Part shown: positions 7,486 through 16,189 of the stretch, one piece after another
How positions within the stretch are numbered: the stretch's first letter is position 1
Layout of the letters: every line of letters begins with the position of its first letter
Assembly (NCBI GenBank): GCA_964552235.1
Contig: CAZKGO010000005.1
Location: 32,914 to 96,913, forward strand
Direction of reading: 5' to 3'
DNA: 64,000 nt
Source: CAVTHK01 sp964552235
GTDB lineage: Bacteria > Spirochaetota > Spirochaetia > SZUA-6 > CAVTHK01
Translations under genes and position numbers: made by a program
Notes under the pieces: generated by a model
The model's database searches: none
What the model was told of the DNA's origin: nothing
What the model saw: only the letters and a program-made list of their open reading frames with translations

Positions 7486-8880
7486 GTGAGCGCCGAAGCC
7501 CGCATCCCTCTGCCCCGCGACCAGATCGTGCTCTTCGAGGAACCGTCGTTCTCGGCCGAGGCGTGCCGGGGGCTGCTGCGCTTCTACGAGTGGTTCCACG
7601 AGCGCAACCTGCTGTACTTCCTGTCGCTGCGCGCGCGCTGGATGTCGAGCCACCCCGGCCGGCGGTTCCCCGGCCTCTGCGCGAACGTCCATCCGCTCAC
7701 CGGCTGCCTGCGGCCCGACAGCGAGCAGCGGCTGTGGGGCTGGGGCGACGGCCGAGCCCTGGCCACGTGGTGCTCGTTCCTGGCAGCCGGACGCGTTCCG
7801 GACGGCAGCCGCAAGCTCGAGAGCGGAACGCCGGTCGAGCTGCGTGAGGCGATCGCAGGCTACGCGGACATCCTGTGGCAGGGGATGCACGAGCGCTATC
7901 GCCTCAATGGCGGCATGATCCCCTTTACCGCCGACCCCGAGACGAACCGTGCCGATGACCGCACGGCGGGCCGACCGACCGCGGGGGCCGATTTCACGAG
8001 CCTGTTCGCGGCCGGCGGCTTTCTGCAGTACGGCCTGTGGCGCGGCGACGAGGAGGCGCTCGCCCTCGGGAAGCGGCTGCTCGAGGAGCAGATCGGCGAG
8101 ATCGGGCTGCAGCCGCCGCTGTCCCACGGGCCCAGGATGATCCTAACGGGCGTCATCGTCGACGCGCTCAAGACCATCGAGGCGCTCGGGGACGAGAAGC
8201 GGGATCTCGGCGCGCGGCTGCGGGCCACCGCCCTCGCGGCTGTCGACGAGATCCTGAGCTTCCACTACAGGGAGGAGGACGGCGGGGTCTTCTGGGAGGC
8301 GAGCGACGAGGCGGGCCGCCCGGTCGTCGGGGAGGACGGCGCCGTGGTCGTCGATCCCGGCCACACGACGGAGCTCGCGGGCTTCATGGCCGAGTTGGCC
8401 CGGTTCCTGCCCGCGGAGCCTCGCCGGCGCCTGATCGCCGCCGCCCTCCGCATACACCTGTTCGCCGACCGCGTCGGCTTCACGGCCGCGGGCGCCATGA
8501 GCAAGTACGTGGACCTGGGGACGGGACGCTTGCTGCCCGACACTCAGGCCGCGGCGGCCTCGGGCGCGCCGGCGCGGCCAACGGCGCCGTGGTGGAACGT
8601 GCGCGAGCATTCGGCCGCGGCCCTGCGCCTGTACACCCTCACCGCCGACCCGCGGCTGGTCGAGAGCTACCGCCGGGGGCAGCACGCCTCGTACCTGTTG
8701 TACCCGAACCAGCGGATCGGCGGGCAGATGATCCAGACCATCGACCCCCTTACACTGGAGCCTCTGGACCTCGCTCCGGCCACGGGGAACCTGGACCCGA
8801 TGCACGACCCGCGGTCGCGCATGCGGGAGATCGAGTGCCTGGAGCAGCTGCTCGCTGCAAGCGGCGTGGGCCCTACGTGA
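7486..8880 (+). CDS. AGE-family / six-hairpin-barrel sugar enzyme
   Basis: 464 residues from GTG 7486, chosen because a promoter ends 6 bases upstream and because earlier in-frame sequence is antisense to the ParB-like gene. The sequence is an all-helical pattern with the landmarks of (alpha/alpha)6-barrel enzymes of the N-acylglucosamine 2-epimerase type: ARWMSSHPGRRFPG, AGADFTSLFAAGGFLQYGLW, VDPGHTTELAGFMAELARF and PWWNVREHSAAALRLY. Conserved His, Trp and Glu residues sit where such barrels keep their sugar site. Likely an epimerase, isomerase or glycoside hydrolase/phosphorylase on a sugar; the substrate cannot be read. No signal peptide, so cytoplasmic. Its 3' end overlaps the convergent dipeptidase by 8 bases. 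Confidence 0.65.
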   Translation: MSAEARIPLPRDQIVLFEEPSFSAEACRGLLRFYEWFHERNLLYFLSLRARWMSSHPGRRFPGLCANVHPLTGCLRPDSEQRLWGWGDGRALATWCSFLAAGRVPDGSRKLESGTPVELREAIAGYADILWQGMHERYRLNGGMIPFTADPETNRADDRTAGRPTAGADFTSLFAAGGFLQYGLWRGDEEALALGKRLLEEQIGEIGLQPPLSHGPRMILTGVIVDALKTIEALGDEKRDLGARLRATALAAVDEILSFHYREEDGGVFWEASDEAGRPVVGEDGAVVVDPGHTTELAGFMAELARFLPAEPRRRLIAAALRIHLFADRVGFTAAGAMSKYVDLGTGRLLPDTQAAAASGAPARPTAPWWNVREHSAAALRLYTLTADPRLVESYRRGQHASYLLYPNQRIGGQMIQTIDPLTLEPLDLAPATGNLDPMHDPRSRMREIECLEQLLAASGVGPT

Positions 8881-9946
8881 GCACCTTGCCGAGGGCGCGC
8901 ATCCAGTTGCGCGAGAACACGTCGTCGAGCGACTCCGCCGAGTAGCCGCGGGCCGCCAGCAGGTCGCTGAGCTTCGGCAGGTCGGCGATGGTCTCCAGCT
9001 CGAGGGGCGACTGCTCGACGCCGTAGCCGCCATCGAGGTCGCTGCCGATGGCCGCGTGGCGGCTGGAGCCGGCGATCTGGCACACGTGGTCGATCTGGTC
9101 CGCCACCGCCTCCAGCCCGACCTTGCGCCCTGCGGAGCCGGACTTGCGGACGTACTTGGGGTCGAGCATCCACAGGTCGAAGGAGGTTCCGATCACGGCG
9201 TCACGGGCCACGAGCGCCTTGATCATGTCGTCGGCGAGCTGCCTCTGGCCGGGGACCAGGGCGCGGCAGTTGTGGTGCGATGCGATTACCGGGCCGTCGT
9301 AAATGTCCAGCAGCTCCCACAGGGCCTGGTCGGTGAGGTGCGTCACGTCGACGAGAATGCCGGCCGCCTGCAGCGCCGCCAGCAGCTCCCGGGCGCGGGG
9401 CAGGAGGCCGCCTTCGGTGCCCGTGCCGTGGGCGTAGGCGCCGGTGCCGTAGTGCGAGAGGCTCACGCACCGCAGGCCCATCTCGTGCCAGTGCGATACC
9501 TGCCGCGGGTCGACGATCGGGTCGGCGCTCTCCATGGCCATCACGATGCCGATCCTGCGCGCTCCCTCGCGCTCGCGCCAGTCGGCGGCCACCTCGGCCA
9601 GGTCGGCTGCGGTTCGTATCAGGCGGGCCTCGCCGCAGCGCTCGAGGATCTCGTAATAGGCGGCGTGTCCCCTGCCCATGGCGTAGCACTGGGCCTGGGT
9701 GCGCATGCCGGTGCCCGCGTAGCTGCCGGCCGGGTCGAGGCGGATCATCACCGTGGCAAAGACGACGCCGACCCGCGCGCGCCGCAGCTCCGGCAGCGTG
9801 ACCGTGCAGGTGCCGAACTCGCTCGCCGCCTCACCGCGCTCGGCTGCGCGCACCTGCGCCGCCGTCAGGGCGAGGTCCCGGCGGATCTGCATGCCGTTGA
9901 CCGCCAGGTCGAGGTGGCCGTCGATGATCAGAGATGGCTGGCTCAC
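8873..9946 (-). CDS. Membrane dipeptidase, peptidase family M19
   Basis: 357 residues, GTG start at 9946 with an AAAAGGAGAA ribosome site, so a leadered mRNA. M19 zinc site: DGHLDLA (His and Asp ligands, family usually DGHNDL), Glu in AMESADP, His in DVTHLTD, His in ASHHNCRAL, and GSDLDGG near the C-terminus. These enzymes hydrolyse dipeptides, including D-amino-acid-containing or dehydro-dipeptides. No signal peptide, so it probably acts in the cytoplasm. A promoter of the form TTGGCG-18-TACACT precedes it (about 9971-10000). Neighbours give no pathway. Confidence 0.9.
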   Translation of the reverse strand: MSQPSLIIDGHLDLAVNGMQIRRDLALTAAQVRAAERGEAASEFGTCTVTLPELRRARVGVVFATVMIRLDPAGSYAGTGMRTQAQCYAMGRGHAAYYEILERCGEARLIRTAADLAEVAADWREREGARRIGIVMAMESADPIVDPRQVSHWHEMGLRCVSLSHYGTGAYAHGTGTEGGLLPRARELLAALQAAGILVDVTHLTDQALWELLDIYDGPVIASHHNCRALVPGQRQLADDMIKALVARDAVIGTSFDLWMLDPKYVRKSGSAGRKVGLEAVADQIDHVCQIAGSSRHAAIGSDLDGGYGVEQSPLELETIADLPKLSDLLAARGYSAESLDDVFSRNWMRALGKVLT

Positions 9947-10067
9947 AGGTTCTCCTTTTGGCCGGCAGTGTAGCAGAGGCGCGGCCGGGGCGCCAACGCC
10001 GGAGGCGGGCTGCCGGTTGACTGCGCGGGCCGGCCGTGGTAGGTGAGGACAACGGGAGGAGGTGGCC

Positions 10068-10400
10068 GTGTCGTTCTTTCCCGGTTACGAGCAGGAGCTG
10101 CAGCACGTGGCGCCCGGCATCAGCCGCAAGATCCTCGCTTCCGGCGGCCGGCTCATGGCCGTGGAGGTGGCGTTCTCCGCCGGGGTGAGCTCGGCGCCGC
10201 ATGCCCACCCGCACGAGCAGGTGAGCTACATCGTGTCGGGACGATTCGAGTGGCAGCTCGGCGACGAGAGGCGAGTGCTGGCCGCCGGCGACAGCGCCTA
10301 CGTGCCGCCGAACGTGACCCACGGCGTGCGGGCCCTCGAGCCCTCGGTGCTGCTGGACGTATTCACGCCGCAGCGGGAGGACTTTCTGGCAAAGGGCTGA
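10068..10400 (+). CDS. Small single-domain cupin
   Basis: 110 residues from GTG 10068 (GGGAGGAGG is 5 bases upstream; a GTG at 10062 sits on the ribosome site itself). Cupin motif 1 is PHAHPHEQVSYIVSGRFEW with the His/His/Glu metal ligands, and motif 2 is VLAAGDSAYVPPNVTHG with the last His. Such proteins bind sugars, pectin degradation products or small signals, or act as isomerases; the best match in style is the KdgF/pectin degradation cupin group. It precedes the lipoprotein gene by 5 bases and is probably co-transcribed with it. Confidence 0.85.
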   Translation: MSFFPGYEQELQHVAPGISRKILASGGRLMAVEVAFSAGVSSAPHAHPHEQVSYIVSGRFEWQLGDERRVLAAGDSAYVPPNVTHGVRALEPSVLLDVFTPQREDFLAKG

Positions 10401-10405
10401 CGCCG

Positions 10406-11473
10406 ATGAAGCGCCTCATCGCCCTCGCCGCCGCCCTCGCCGCTCTCTCGGGCTGCTACATCGCCAGGCAGGGCGCCGGCCTGCTGCGCATCGTCGCGCG
10501 CGCCGACGAGATCGAGCGGGTGCTCGCCAGCCCGCACACGACCCCCGAGGTGCGAACCCTGCTCGAGCTCGTGCAGGACGTGCGGCGCTTCGGCATGGAG
10601 GAGGTCGGGCTGGCGGAGAACCGCAGCTACACCACCTACGTCACGATCGACCGCGATCACGTCGTCGACGTCGTCTCGGCGACCGCCGACGATTCGTTCA
10701 GCCGCCACACGTGGTGGTTTCCCTTTTTCGGCTCGTTTCCCTACAAGGGCTTCTACGACCGCGAGGATGCCGAGCGCCTCGCCCGCAAGCTCGAGCGGCG
10801 CTCGCTCGACGTGATCATCCGCCCGGTCGACGCCTTTAGCACGCTCGGCTTCTTCCGCGATCCCGTCTACTCGTTCATGAGCAAGTACTCGGTCTTCGAC
10901 GTGGCGTCGCTGGTGCTGCACGAGCAGACCCACGCCACGCTGTTTCTCAAGAACCAGACCCAGTTCAACGAGGAGCTGGCGAGCTTCGTCGGCACCGAGG
11001 GAGCCCTCGAGTACCTGCGCCGGCGCCACGGCGATGACTCCGAGGAGTACAGGCGGACGCTGCTGGAGCTTCGCGACGACAAGACCTTTACCGAGATCCT
11101 CAGGGGCATCCGGGCGCAGCTGCAGGCGGTCTACGACAGCGATCTCGACCGCTCGGCAAAGCTGGAGGCCAAGCGGCTGATCCTCAGCGACGAGCGCAAG
11201 CGTTTCGCCAGCGACTACGAAAAGAACTTCGCCACCGATCGTTACCGCGCCTTTGCGAGGGCGCGGGTCAACAACGCCTACCTGGACCTGTACGCCACCT
11301 ACACCGAAGACCGGGCGCTCTTCGAGCAGCTGTACGAGGCCAGCGGGCGCGACCTCAAGCTGATGATCGAGCGGCTGCTGCCGCTCAAGGAGATCAAGGG
11401 CGACCCCAAGGAGCACATCCGGACTCAGATGCTGTGCGGGACCGAGCCCGCGTCCCCGGAAGGCGGACCTTGA
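10406..11473 (+). CDS. Putative aminopeptidase lipoprotein (PF10023-like)
   Basis: 355 residues. Lipobox LSGC at residues about 14-17 after a short signal peptide (MKRLIALAAALAA), so a lipoprotein. Recognisable family features: YTTYVTIDRDHVVDVVSA, WWFPFFGSFPYKGFY, and the zinc-metallopeptidase-like site LHEQTHATLF with FNEELASFVG following about 15 residues later (HExxH variant HEQTH plus Glu). This matches the 'putative aminopeptidase' family PF10023. C-terminal half helical with LPLKEIKGDPKEH. It starts 5 bases after the cupin stop. Confidence 0.8.
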   Translation: MKRLIALAAALAALSGCYIARQGAGLLRIVARADEIERVLASPHTTPEVRTLLELVQDVRRFGMEEVGLAENRSYTTYVTIDRDHVVDVVSATADDSFSRHTWWFPFFGSFPYKGFYDREDAERLARKLERRSLDVIIRPVDAFSTLGFFRDPVYSFMSKYSVFDVASLVLHEQTHATLFLKNQTQFNEELASFVGTEGALEYLRRRHGDDSEEYRRTLLELRDDKTFTEILRGIRAQLQAVYDSDLDRSAKLEAKRLILSDERKRFASDYEKNFATDRYRAFARARVNNAYLDLYATYTEDRALFEQLYEASGRDLKLMIERLLPLKEIKGDPKEHIRTQMLCGTEPASPEGGP

Positions 11474-11585
11474 GGCCTCGCGGTACGGCAATCGCCACCA
11501 CGGCGCTCGCACCCGGAGTGCGGGCGCTGCCGTGGACCGAGTTTGCCGCCGAGCTGCCCTGAGCGGGGTAGGGCGGGGCTCGGCG

Positions 11586-12476
11586 TCAACCTCCGGCGCG
11601 GCGGGCCGCCTCGATGTGGGCGGCGATCTTGGCGGCGAAGCGCCGCTCGCTCGAGTCCTGCGGCGCGTAGCCGATGATGCGGCGCGCGTTGGCGATGCTC
11701 CAGAAGGCGTGCGGGTTGGCGCTGATGCCGTAGAAGATCTGGAACGGCACCCCGTGCCCGTCGCGGATGTCCTCGGCCTCGATGCTCTTCACGAACAGCT
11801 GCAGCATGTCGCGGCCGCTCAGGTAGACCGCGAGGGCGCGGCGCATCCGCACCAGGTCGCCCGGCTGCACCTCGTCGAGGTCGGTTTCGCGCGGGCCGCC
11901 GATGCGGATCTGCACGTTCTCCAGCGGCCTTCCCGTGACTCTCCCTGTCGCGAACACGAAGCCGAGGTGCTCGTAGGCCTCCTTGGCCCAGCCGTAGTAG
12001 TTGTCCGAGAGAGCCCGCATGTCCGGGGTGACGAAGTCCGCCTCGCCCTTGAGGATCAGCCGCTCGTAATAGTCGGCCGCATGGTTGGAGCTCAGCACCA
12101 CAACCCGGCGCACGTTGGCCTCGACGCTCGTCATGTAGACGTTGTAGGCCATCTCGACGTTGGCGAGCTCGGCGCGGAAGCGCCGGTCCGGCTCGCCCGT
12201 GGCCACCTGGATGCGGCCGTCGCCGGACTGCGGGGCGCGCACAAAGGCGCCGTGGACCACCGCGTAGGCGTCCTGAAAGAGCGCGCGATAGCGGCTGCGG
12301 TCCGGCTCGAGCAGGTCCACGACCTGAACGCCGGCCACCTCGCGGCCCGCGCGGTCGCTCGTGCGCGTGTCGAGCAGTACGCAGTCATAGCGCTCGCGCA
12401 GCCCCTGGAGGATGATGCCGATCATGTCTCCGCAGGCGCCTGTGACGACGACCCTGCGCCTGGCCTGCGCTGCCAT
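11586..12476 (-). CDS. NAD-dependent epimerase/dehydratase (extended SDR)
   Basis: 296 residues. N-terminal Rossmann motif VVVTGACGDMIGIIL (TGxxGxxG). The active-site region reads VVLSSNHAADYYERLILKGE..DNYYGWAKEAYEHLG, with the YxxxK pair in YYGWAKEA (Tyr..Lys). Length and layout match NAD-dependent sugar epimerases or uronate dehydrogenases (residues like VYLSGRDMLQLFVKSIEAED are typical of the latter group). It lies 9 bases after the RidA gene, with GGGGGC as the ribosome site, so the two form an operon. Confidence 0.8.
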   Translation of the reverse strand: MAAQARRRVVVTGACGDMIGIILQGLRERYDCVLLDTRTSDRAGREVAGVQVVDLLEPDRSRYRALFQDAYAVVHGAFVRAPQSGDGRIQVATGEPDRRFRAELANVEMAYNVYMTSVEANVRRVVVLSSNHAADYYERLILKGEADFVTPDMRALSDNYYGWAKEAYEHLGFVFATGRVTGRPLENVQIRIGGPRETDLDEVQPGDLVRMRRALAVYLSGRDMLQLFVKSIEAEDIRDGHGVPFQIFYGISANPHAFWSIANARRIIGYAPQDSSERRFAAKIAAHIEAARRAGG

Positions 12477-12485
12477 GGCTGCCCC

Positions 12486-12869
12486 CTACCGCTTGGCCGC
12501 GATCGCCTCGATCTCGATGTTGATCCCCATCGGCAGCCGCGCCGCCTGGATCGTGGTGCGCGCCGGGTAGGGCTCGGAGAAGTAGGTGGCGTAGAGCGCG
12601 TTCATCCGCGCGAAGTCGTCCATGTTGGCGAGGTAGACCGTGGTCTTGAGCACGCGGTCGAGGCCGCTGCCGGCGGCTTCGAGCAGGAGACGGAGGTTCT
12701 CCATGACGATCTTCATCTCGCTCTCGACGTCGCCTTTCTCGATCTTGCCGGTGTCCGGGTTGCCGGGGCCCTGGCCCGAAACGAACACCAGGTCTCCGTA
12801 GGCGACGGCCGGCGAATAGGGCCCCACCGGCTTCGGTCCCCGGGCCGGTCTGATCGACTGCTTGTCCAT
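12486..12869 (-). CDS. RidA family enamine/imine deaminase
   Basis: 127 residues from ATG 12869 (GAGGAGG site 7 bases upstream; the upstream in-frame ATG at 12896 lacks one). Family signature GPYSPAVAYGDLVFVSGQGP at the start, VLKTTVYLANMDDFARMNALYATYF in the middle and PARTTIQAARLPMGINIEIEAIA at the end; Arg in PARTT is the substrate-binding Arg. RidA hydrolyses reactive 2-aminoacrylate and related imines made by PLP enzymes. It is the first gene of a two-gene operon with the epimerase. Confidence 0.92.
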   Translation of the reverse strand: MDKQSIRPARGPKPVGPYSPAVAYGDLVFVSGQGPGNPDTGKIEKGDVESEMKIVMENLRLLLEAAGSGLDRVLKTTVYLANMDDFARMNALYATYFSEPYPARTTIQAARLPMGINIEIEAIAAKR

Positions 12870-12966
12870 GGTGCGCCTCCTCAGCGCGGCCACCATAGCA
12901 CGCGCGGCTGCCGGGCGGCAAAGAGGTCTCGCTGCGCGGGGCGCCGGCCGCTATAATGCGCCGGTA

Positions 12967-13761
12967 ATGAGACTCGAGGGGAAGGTCGTCTGGATCACCG
13001 GCGCCTCGTCGGGCATCGGTGCTGCGCTGGCCGTGCGCCTCGCCGAGCGCGGCGCGTTGCTGGTGCTGTCGGCGCGCAGGGCCGACCGCCTCGAGGAGGT
13101 GCGCGACTGCTGCGGCGCCGCGCAGGTCGCGGTGCTGCCGATGGACATGGCCGACACCGCGGCTGTGCCCGCTCGGGTCCGCGAGGCAGCGGCGCCTTTC
13201 GGCCGCATCGATGTCCTGGTCAGCAACGCGGCCGTGAGCCAGCGCTCGCTGTTCACCGAGACCGAGCCCGCGGTCATGCGCAGGCTCCTGGATACCGACC
13301 TGCTCGCGCCGATCCTGCTTACGCGGGCCGTGGTGCCGCTGCTCATCGAGCAGGGGTCGGGGCACCTCGTCTTTGTCAGCAGCCTCGCCGGCAGGATCGG
13401 CGCGCCGCTGCGGACCGTCTACAGCGCGGCCAAGCACGGCCTGTGCGGGTTCGCTGACTCGCTGCGGGCGGAGCTGTGGCGCCACGGCATCGGCGTGACG
13501 CTCGTGGTGCCCGGCTTCGTTCGCACGGAGATCTCGCTCGCCTCGCTGGACGGCACCGGCGCCGCGCGGCGCGTCATGGACCCGGCCCAGGAGAAAGGCA
13601 TCAGCCCGCAGCGGTGCGCCGCGGCGATCGTCGCGGCCATCGAGAAGGGCAGACGCGAGGTGGTGGTGGGCATGGGCCTGCGCGGCAGCCTCGCCCTGGC
13701 GCTGCGGCGACTGGCGCCCGGGCTGCTCGCCCGCTCCCTGCGCAGCGCGCGGGCCACGTGA
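12967..13761 (+). CDS. Classical short-chain dehydrogenase/reductase
   Basis: 264 residues. Start ATG 12967 lies 9 bases after a perfect TATAAT (12952-12957), no Shine-Dalgarno. TGASSGIG cofactor motif at residues about 11-18, NAA in VSNAAVS, catalytic Ser in VFVSSLAGRIG, and YSAAK with Tyr/Lys. The pattern ALAVRLAERGALLVLSARR (Arg after second strand) suggests NADP. Similar to DltE/YqjQ-like SDRs acting on lipids or steroids; C-terminal hydrophobic segment (LRGSLALALRRLAPGLLARSL) may associate with membrane. Confidence 0.88.
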   Translation: MRLEGKVVWITGASSGIGAALAVRLAERGALLVLSARRADRLEEVRDCCGAAQVAVLPMDMADTAAVPARVREAAAPFGRIDVLVSNAAVSQRSLFTETEPAVMRRLLDTDLLAPILLTRAVVPLLIEQGSGHLVFVSSLAGRIGAPLRTVYSAAKHGLCGFADSLRAELWRHGIGVTLVVPGFVRTEISLASLDGTGAARRVMDPAQEKGISPQRCAAAIVAAIEKGRREVVVGMGLRGSLALALRRLAPGLLARSLRSARAT

Positions 13762-13779
13762 GAGCCCGGCCGCGGTGCG

Positions 13780-14205
13780 CTATTCCCTGGCCAGCCCGCA
13801 GTACGCGAGAACCGCAGCCGCGTACGCCCGGAAATCGCCGATGTGCTTCGTGATGATCGAGAACACGACGTCCCAGTCGATTTCCTGGTACTCGTGCACC
13901 GCGATGTTGCGAAACCCGACGGCCTTCTGAAGCCGGGTCGCAAGAGCCTCACTGAGAACGCCCATCGAGCGCAGCTCGGCAAAGCACTCGCTCATCGTCT
14001 CGGGCGAACGGCGGGCAGTGTCGGCGATCAGGTGGGTCGCCACATCCGCACACACGTGGACCGCCCTCTCCAGGTTGATCGTGATGATGTCCTGAAGGTC
14101 GCGGTCTTGCCGCAGCACGCCCGGCTCAGCCGGCCGCTTCGACTCAATCCGGCCGATGCACGTGCTCAGGGCCTCCAGCTTCTTGAGAACGAGGGCCTTG
14201 TCCAT
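13780..14205 (-). CDS. hepT: HepT-like toxin (HEPN RNase)
   Basis: 141 residues, ATG 14205. HEPN family protein with the RX4HXY active-site motif visible as RNIAVHEY near residue 110. N-terminal helix MDKALVLKKLEALSTCIGRIE is typical of HepT. Family role: an HEPN ribonuclease or translation-blocking toxin which is adenylylated on the Tyr of that motif by the partner nucleotidyltransferase MntA. The MntA gene is directly upstream and its frame overlaps this one by 62 bases. Confidence 0.87.
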   Translation of the reverse strand: MDKALVLKKLEALSTCIGRIESKRPAEPGVLRQDRDLQDIITINLERAVHVCADVATHLIADTARRSPETMSECFAELRSMGVLSEALATRLQKAVGFRNIAVHEYQEIDWDVVFSIITKHIGDFRAYAAAVLAYCGLARE

Positions 14206-14608
14206 GAGCAAAACCTTTCGCCTTGGCAAGCAGCATCCGCTCGAGAAGAGGCATCATGTCGGCCTGGTGGTAGAGCATCTTCTTCATGAAGAAAGCCAGC
14301 AGGCCCGGAACCGCGTTCTTCAGAACCAGTCCTCTGCTGAGCACCTGGTGGAGGATGAGGCCTTCGAGGGTCCTGAGGTCGACGAGGTGTACGGGTCGGC
14401 CTATCCGCAGCTCGAGCCTCGAAGCCAGGTCCACCCGGTCGTCGACGGACATCGGCTCGCTCCCGGCTGCGGCCACGTCCACGTCGCTGCCGGGCGCAAG
14501 ACGGTCCGCAGCGGCCGAGCCGTAGAGAACAGCGAGAATGATCGAATGATCGCCGCGCAGCGTCTCCTGCAGGCGTCGCTGCGCCTCTCCGGCTGTCGCG
14601 CTCCGCAT
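14144..14608 (-). CDS. mntA: MntA-like nucleotidyltransferase antitoxin
   Basis: 154 residues from ATG 14608. The GSX10DXD motif is intact: YGSAAADRLAPGSDVDVA, with GS, ten residues, then DVD. MntA proteins transfer AMP to the HepT tyrosine. The C-terminus extends 62 bases into the hepT gene in another frame; the last ~20 residues (GFAHGQGPRSQEAGG) look like read-through. The start is uncertain because a TTGACT-16-TAGAAT element overlaps the ATG; a short downstream start or a different promoter is possible. It follows the FGGY kinase by 48 bases. Confidence 0.82.
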   Translation of the reverse strand: MRSATAGEAQRRLQETLRGDHSIILAVLYGSAAADRLAPGSDVDVAAAGSEPMSVDDRVDLASRLELRIGRPVHLVDLRTLEGLILHQVLSRGLVLKNAVPGLLAFFMKKMLYHQADMMPLLERMLLAKAKGFAHGQGPRSQEAGGPEHVHRPD

Positions 14609-14656
14609 TCTATGGAAACAGAGCCGGCAGTCAATCGCTGCCACGCCGGCCGCGCC

Positions 14657-16189
14657 TCAGGGGCGCCGCAACCGGTCGTTGCTGGCGCGCAGCGCACGCA
14701 GGAAACCTCCCGCCAGCGGCCCCAACTCCTTGAACATCGCGAAGCGCTCATCGTAGAGGGCCGCCCTGCGCCTGTCCGGCTCGAAGCGCCCGCCCTCGTG
14801 GACCATGGCCGCCACCGCCTCGCCGAGCGATGCGAAGGCGCCCGTGGCGACTCCCGCGTTCATCGCCATCCCAAGGGCGCCTGCTTCGGCGACTTCGAGC
14901 CTCACGACCGGCCTCCCGAGGATGTCCGCCGTTGCCTGCACCCAGGCATCCGAGCGGCTTCCTCCTCCCACGGCGCGGAGATCGCCGATGCGGATCTCGG
15001 TTCCCGCGAGTGAGTCCACTGACTCGCGCAGGCTGAACGTGACACCTTCGATGATGCCGCGCAGGATGTCGGCGCGCGACGTGCCCAGGTCGAGGCCGAC
15101 GATCATGCCGCAGGAGTCGGCTGTGAAATCGGGCGGGCCCATCACGCTCCAGTGGGGCAGCACGAGCACCGGGCCAGGCCCCTCGGGCAGCTCCGCGTTC
15201 AGGGCGTTGTAGACGTCGCGCCCTTCGGCATCGGCCTGCCGCTTTTCCGCGGCGGCAAAAGTGTCGCGGAACCACTTGATGATCGAGCCGCCCTGGTTAT
15301 AGATGAAGGTCACATACCGGCCAGGCACCGCGTGGTGCTCGGTGTTCAGGCCCCGGGCGAGCATGGCCTGCGGCTGCTGCATCCGGCCGAAGACCGGTAC
15401 GATGCAGGGGTAGGTGCCCATGCCGAACATCGCCTGGCCCGGCTCGATGACGCCGCTTCCGAGGGCGTTGGCGCACTGGTCGTGAGCGCCGACCACGATC
15501 GTCGTGCCCTCCGCAAGGCCGGTTTCGGCCGCAGCCGCCCGTGACACGACGCCGGCTATCGCGCCGCAAACCGCCGTTCGCGGCAGCTTGTCGCGCTCGA
15601 TGCCCGCAGCCTCGAGCAGATCGTCCGACCAGTCCTCTCGCGCGAGATCGAACAGGAGCAGGCGGTTGGCCAGCGAGCAGTCCGCGACCGGCTCGGCGCC
15701 CAGCATGAAGGCCACAAAGCTGCCCCACGGCAGGAACCACCGTGCCCGTTCGTAGAGCGCGGGACACTGCTCGCGGACCCACAGCAGCTTGGTCAGGCCG
15801 TAGTTGTTGCCCGGCGCGTTGCCGTTGACGCGGTAAAACGACTCGCGGTCCTCGAACGCCCGCAGCCCTTCGAGCAGACCGCCGCCGCGGAGGTCGAAGC
15901 CGAGCAGCGACGGCCCCAGGATCTCCCTGTCGCGCGACACCGGCACGACCGCCTCGCCCAGCGAGCAGACGGCGAGGGCGCCGACCGGATCGCGGCGCGA
16001 CTCGGCGACGGCGCGCCGAATCGCACCCTTGATCGCGGCCCAGACCCGCGGAGAGTCGAGCTCGGCCTGGCCGGGTGCAGGGGCAGTGAAGTCGTATTCC
16101 GCGTAGGCCGAGCAGACGGTCCTCCCGTCGGCTGAGAACGCGACGGCCTTGCACCCCGTGGTCCCGACGTCGATGCCGAGCAGGCTCAC
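14657..16189 (-). CDS. FGGY-family carbohydrate kinase
   Basis: 510 residues. N-terminal ATPase motif LGIDVGTTGCKAVAFSADG, domain II motifs MFGMGTYPCIVPVF and LRAVGGGSRSDAWVQATADILGRPV (the FGGY signature region). It is in the xylulokinase/gluconokinase-like branch of the family; the exact sugar cannot be assigned. GTG start (16189) overlaps the stop of the upstream dehydratase gene (GTGA), so translation is coupled. In the operon aldolase, dehydratase, kinase it most likely phosphorylates the keto-deoxy sugar acid or ketose before aldol cleavage. Confidence 0.9.
   Translation of the reverse strand: MSLLGIDVGTTGCKAVAFSADGRTVCSAYAEYDFTAPAPGQAELDSPRVWAAIKGAIRRAVAESRRDPVGALAVCSLGEAVVPVSRDREILGPSLLGFDLRGGGLLEGLRAFEDRESFYRVNGNAPGNNYGLTKLLWVREQCPALYERARWFLPWGSFVAFMLGAEPVADCSLANRLLLFDLAREDWSDDLLEAAGIERDKLPRTAVCGAIAGVVSRAAAAETGLAEGTTIVVGAHDQCANALGSGVIEPGQAMFGMGTYPCIVPVFGRMQQPQAMLARGLNTEHHAVPGRYVTFIYNQGGSIIKWFRDTFAAAEKRQADAEGRDVYNALNAELPEGPGPVLVLPHWSVMGPPDFTADSCGMIVGLDLGTSRADILRGIIEGVTFSLRESVDSLAGTEIRIGDLRAVGGGSRSDAWVQATADILGRPVVRLEVAEAGALGMAMNAGVATGAFASLGEAVAAMVHEGGRFEPDRRRAALYDERFAMFKELGPLAGGFLRALRASNDRLRRP

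Noticed and set aside
11474..11585. Possible small gene between the lipoprotein and epimerase genes
   Set aside because: No start with a ribosome site or promoter and no coherent frame; I see only a spacer between convergent genes.
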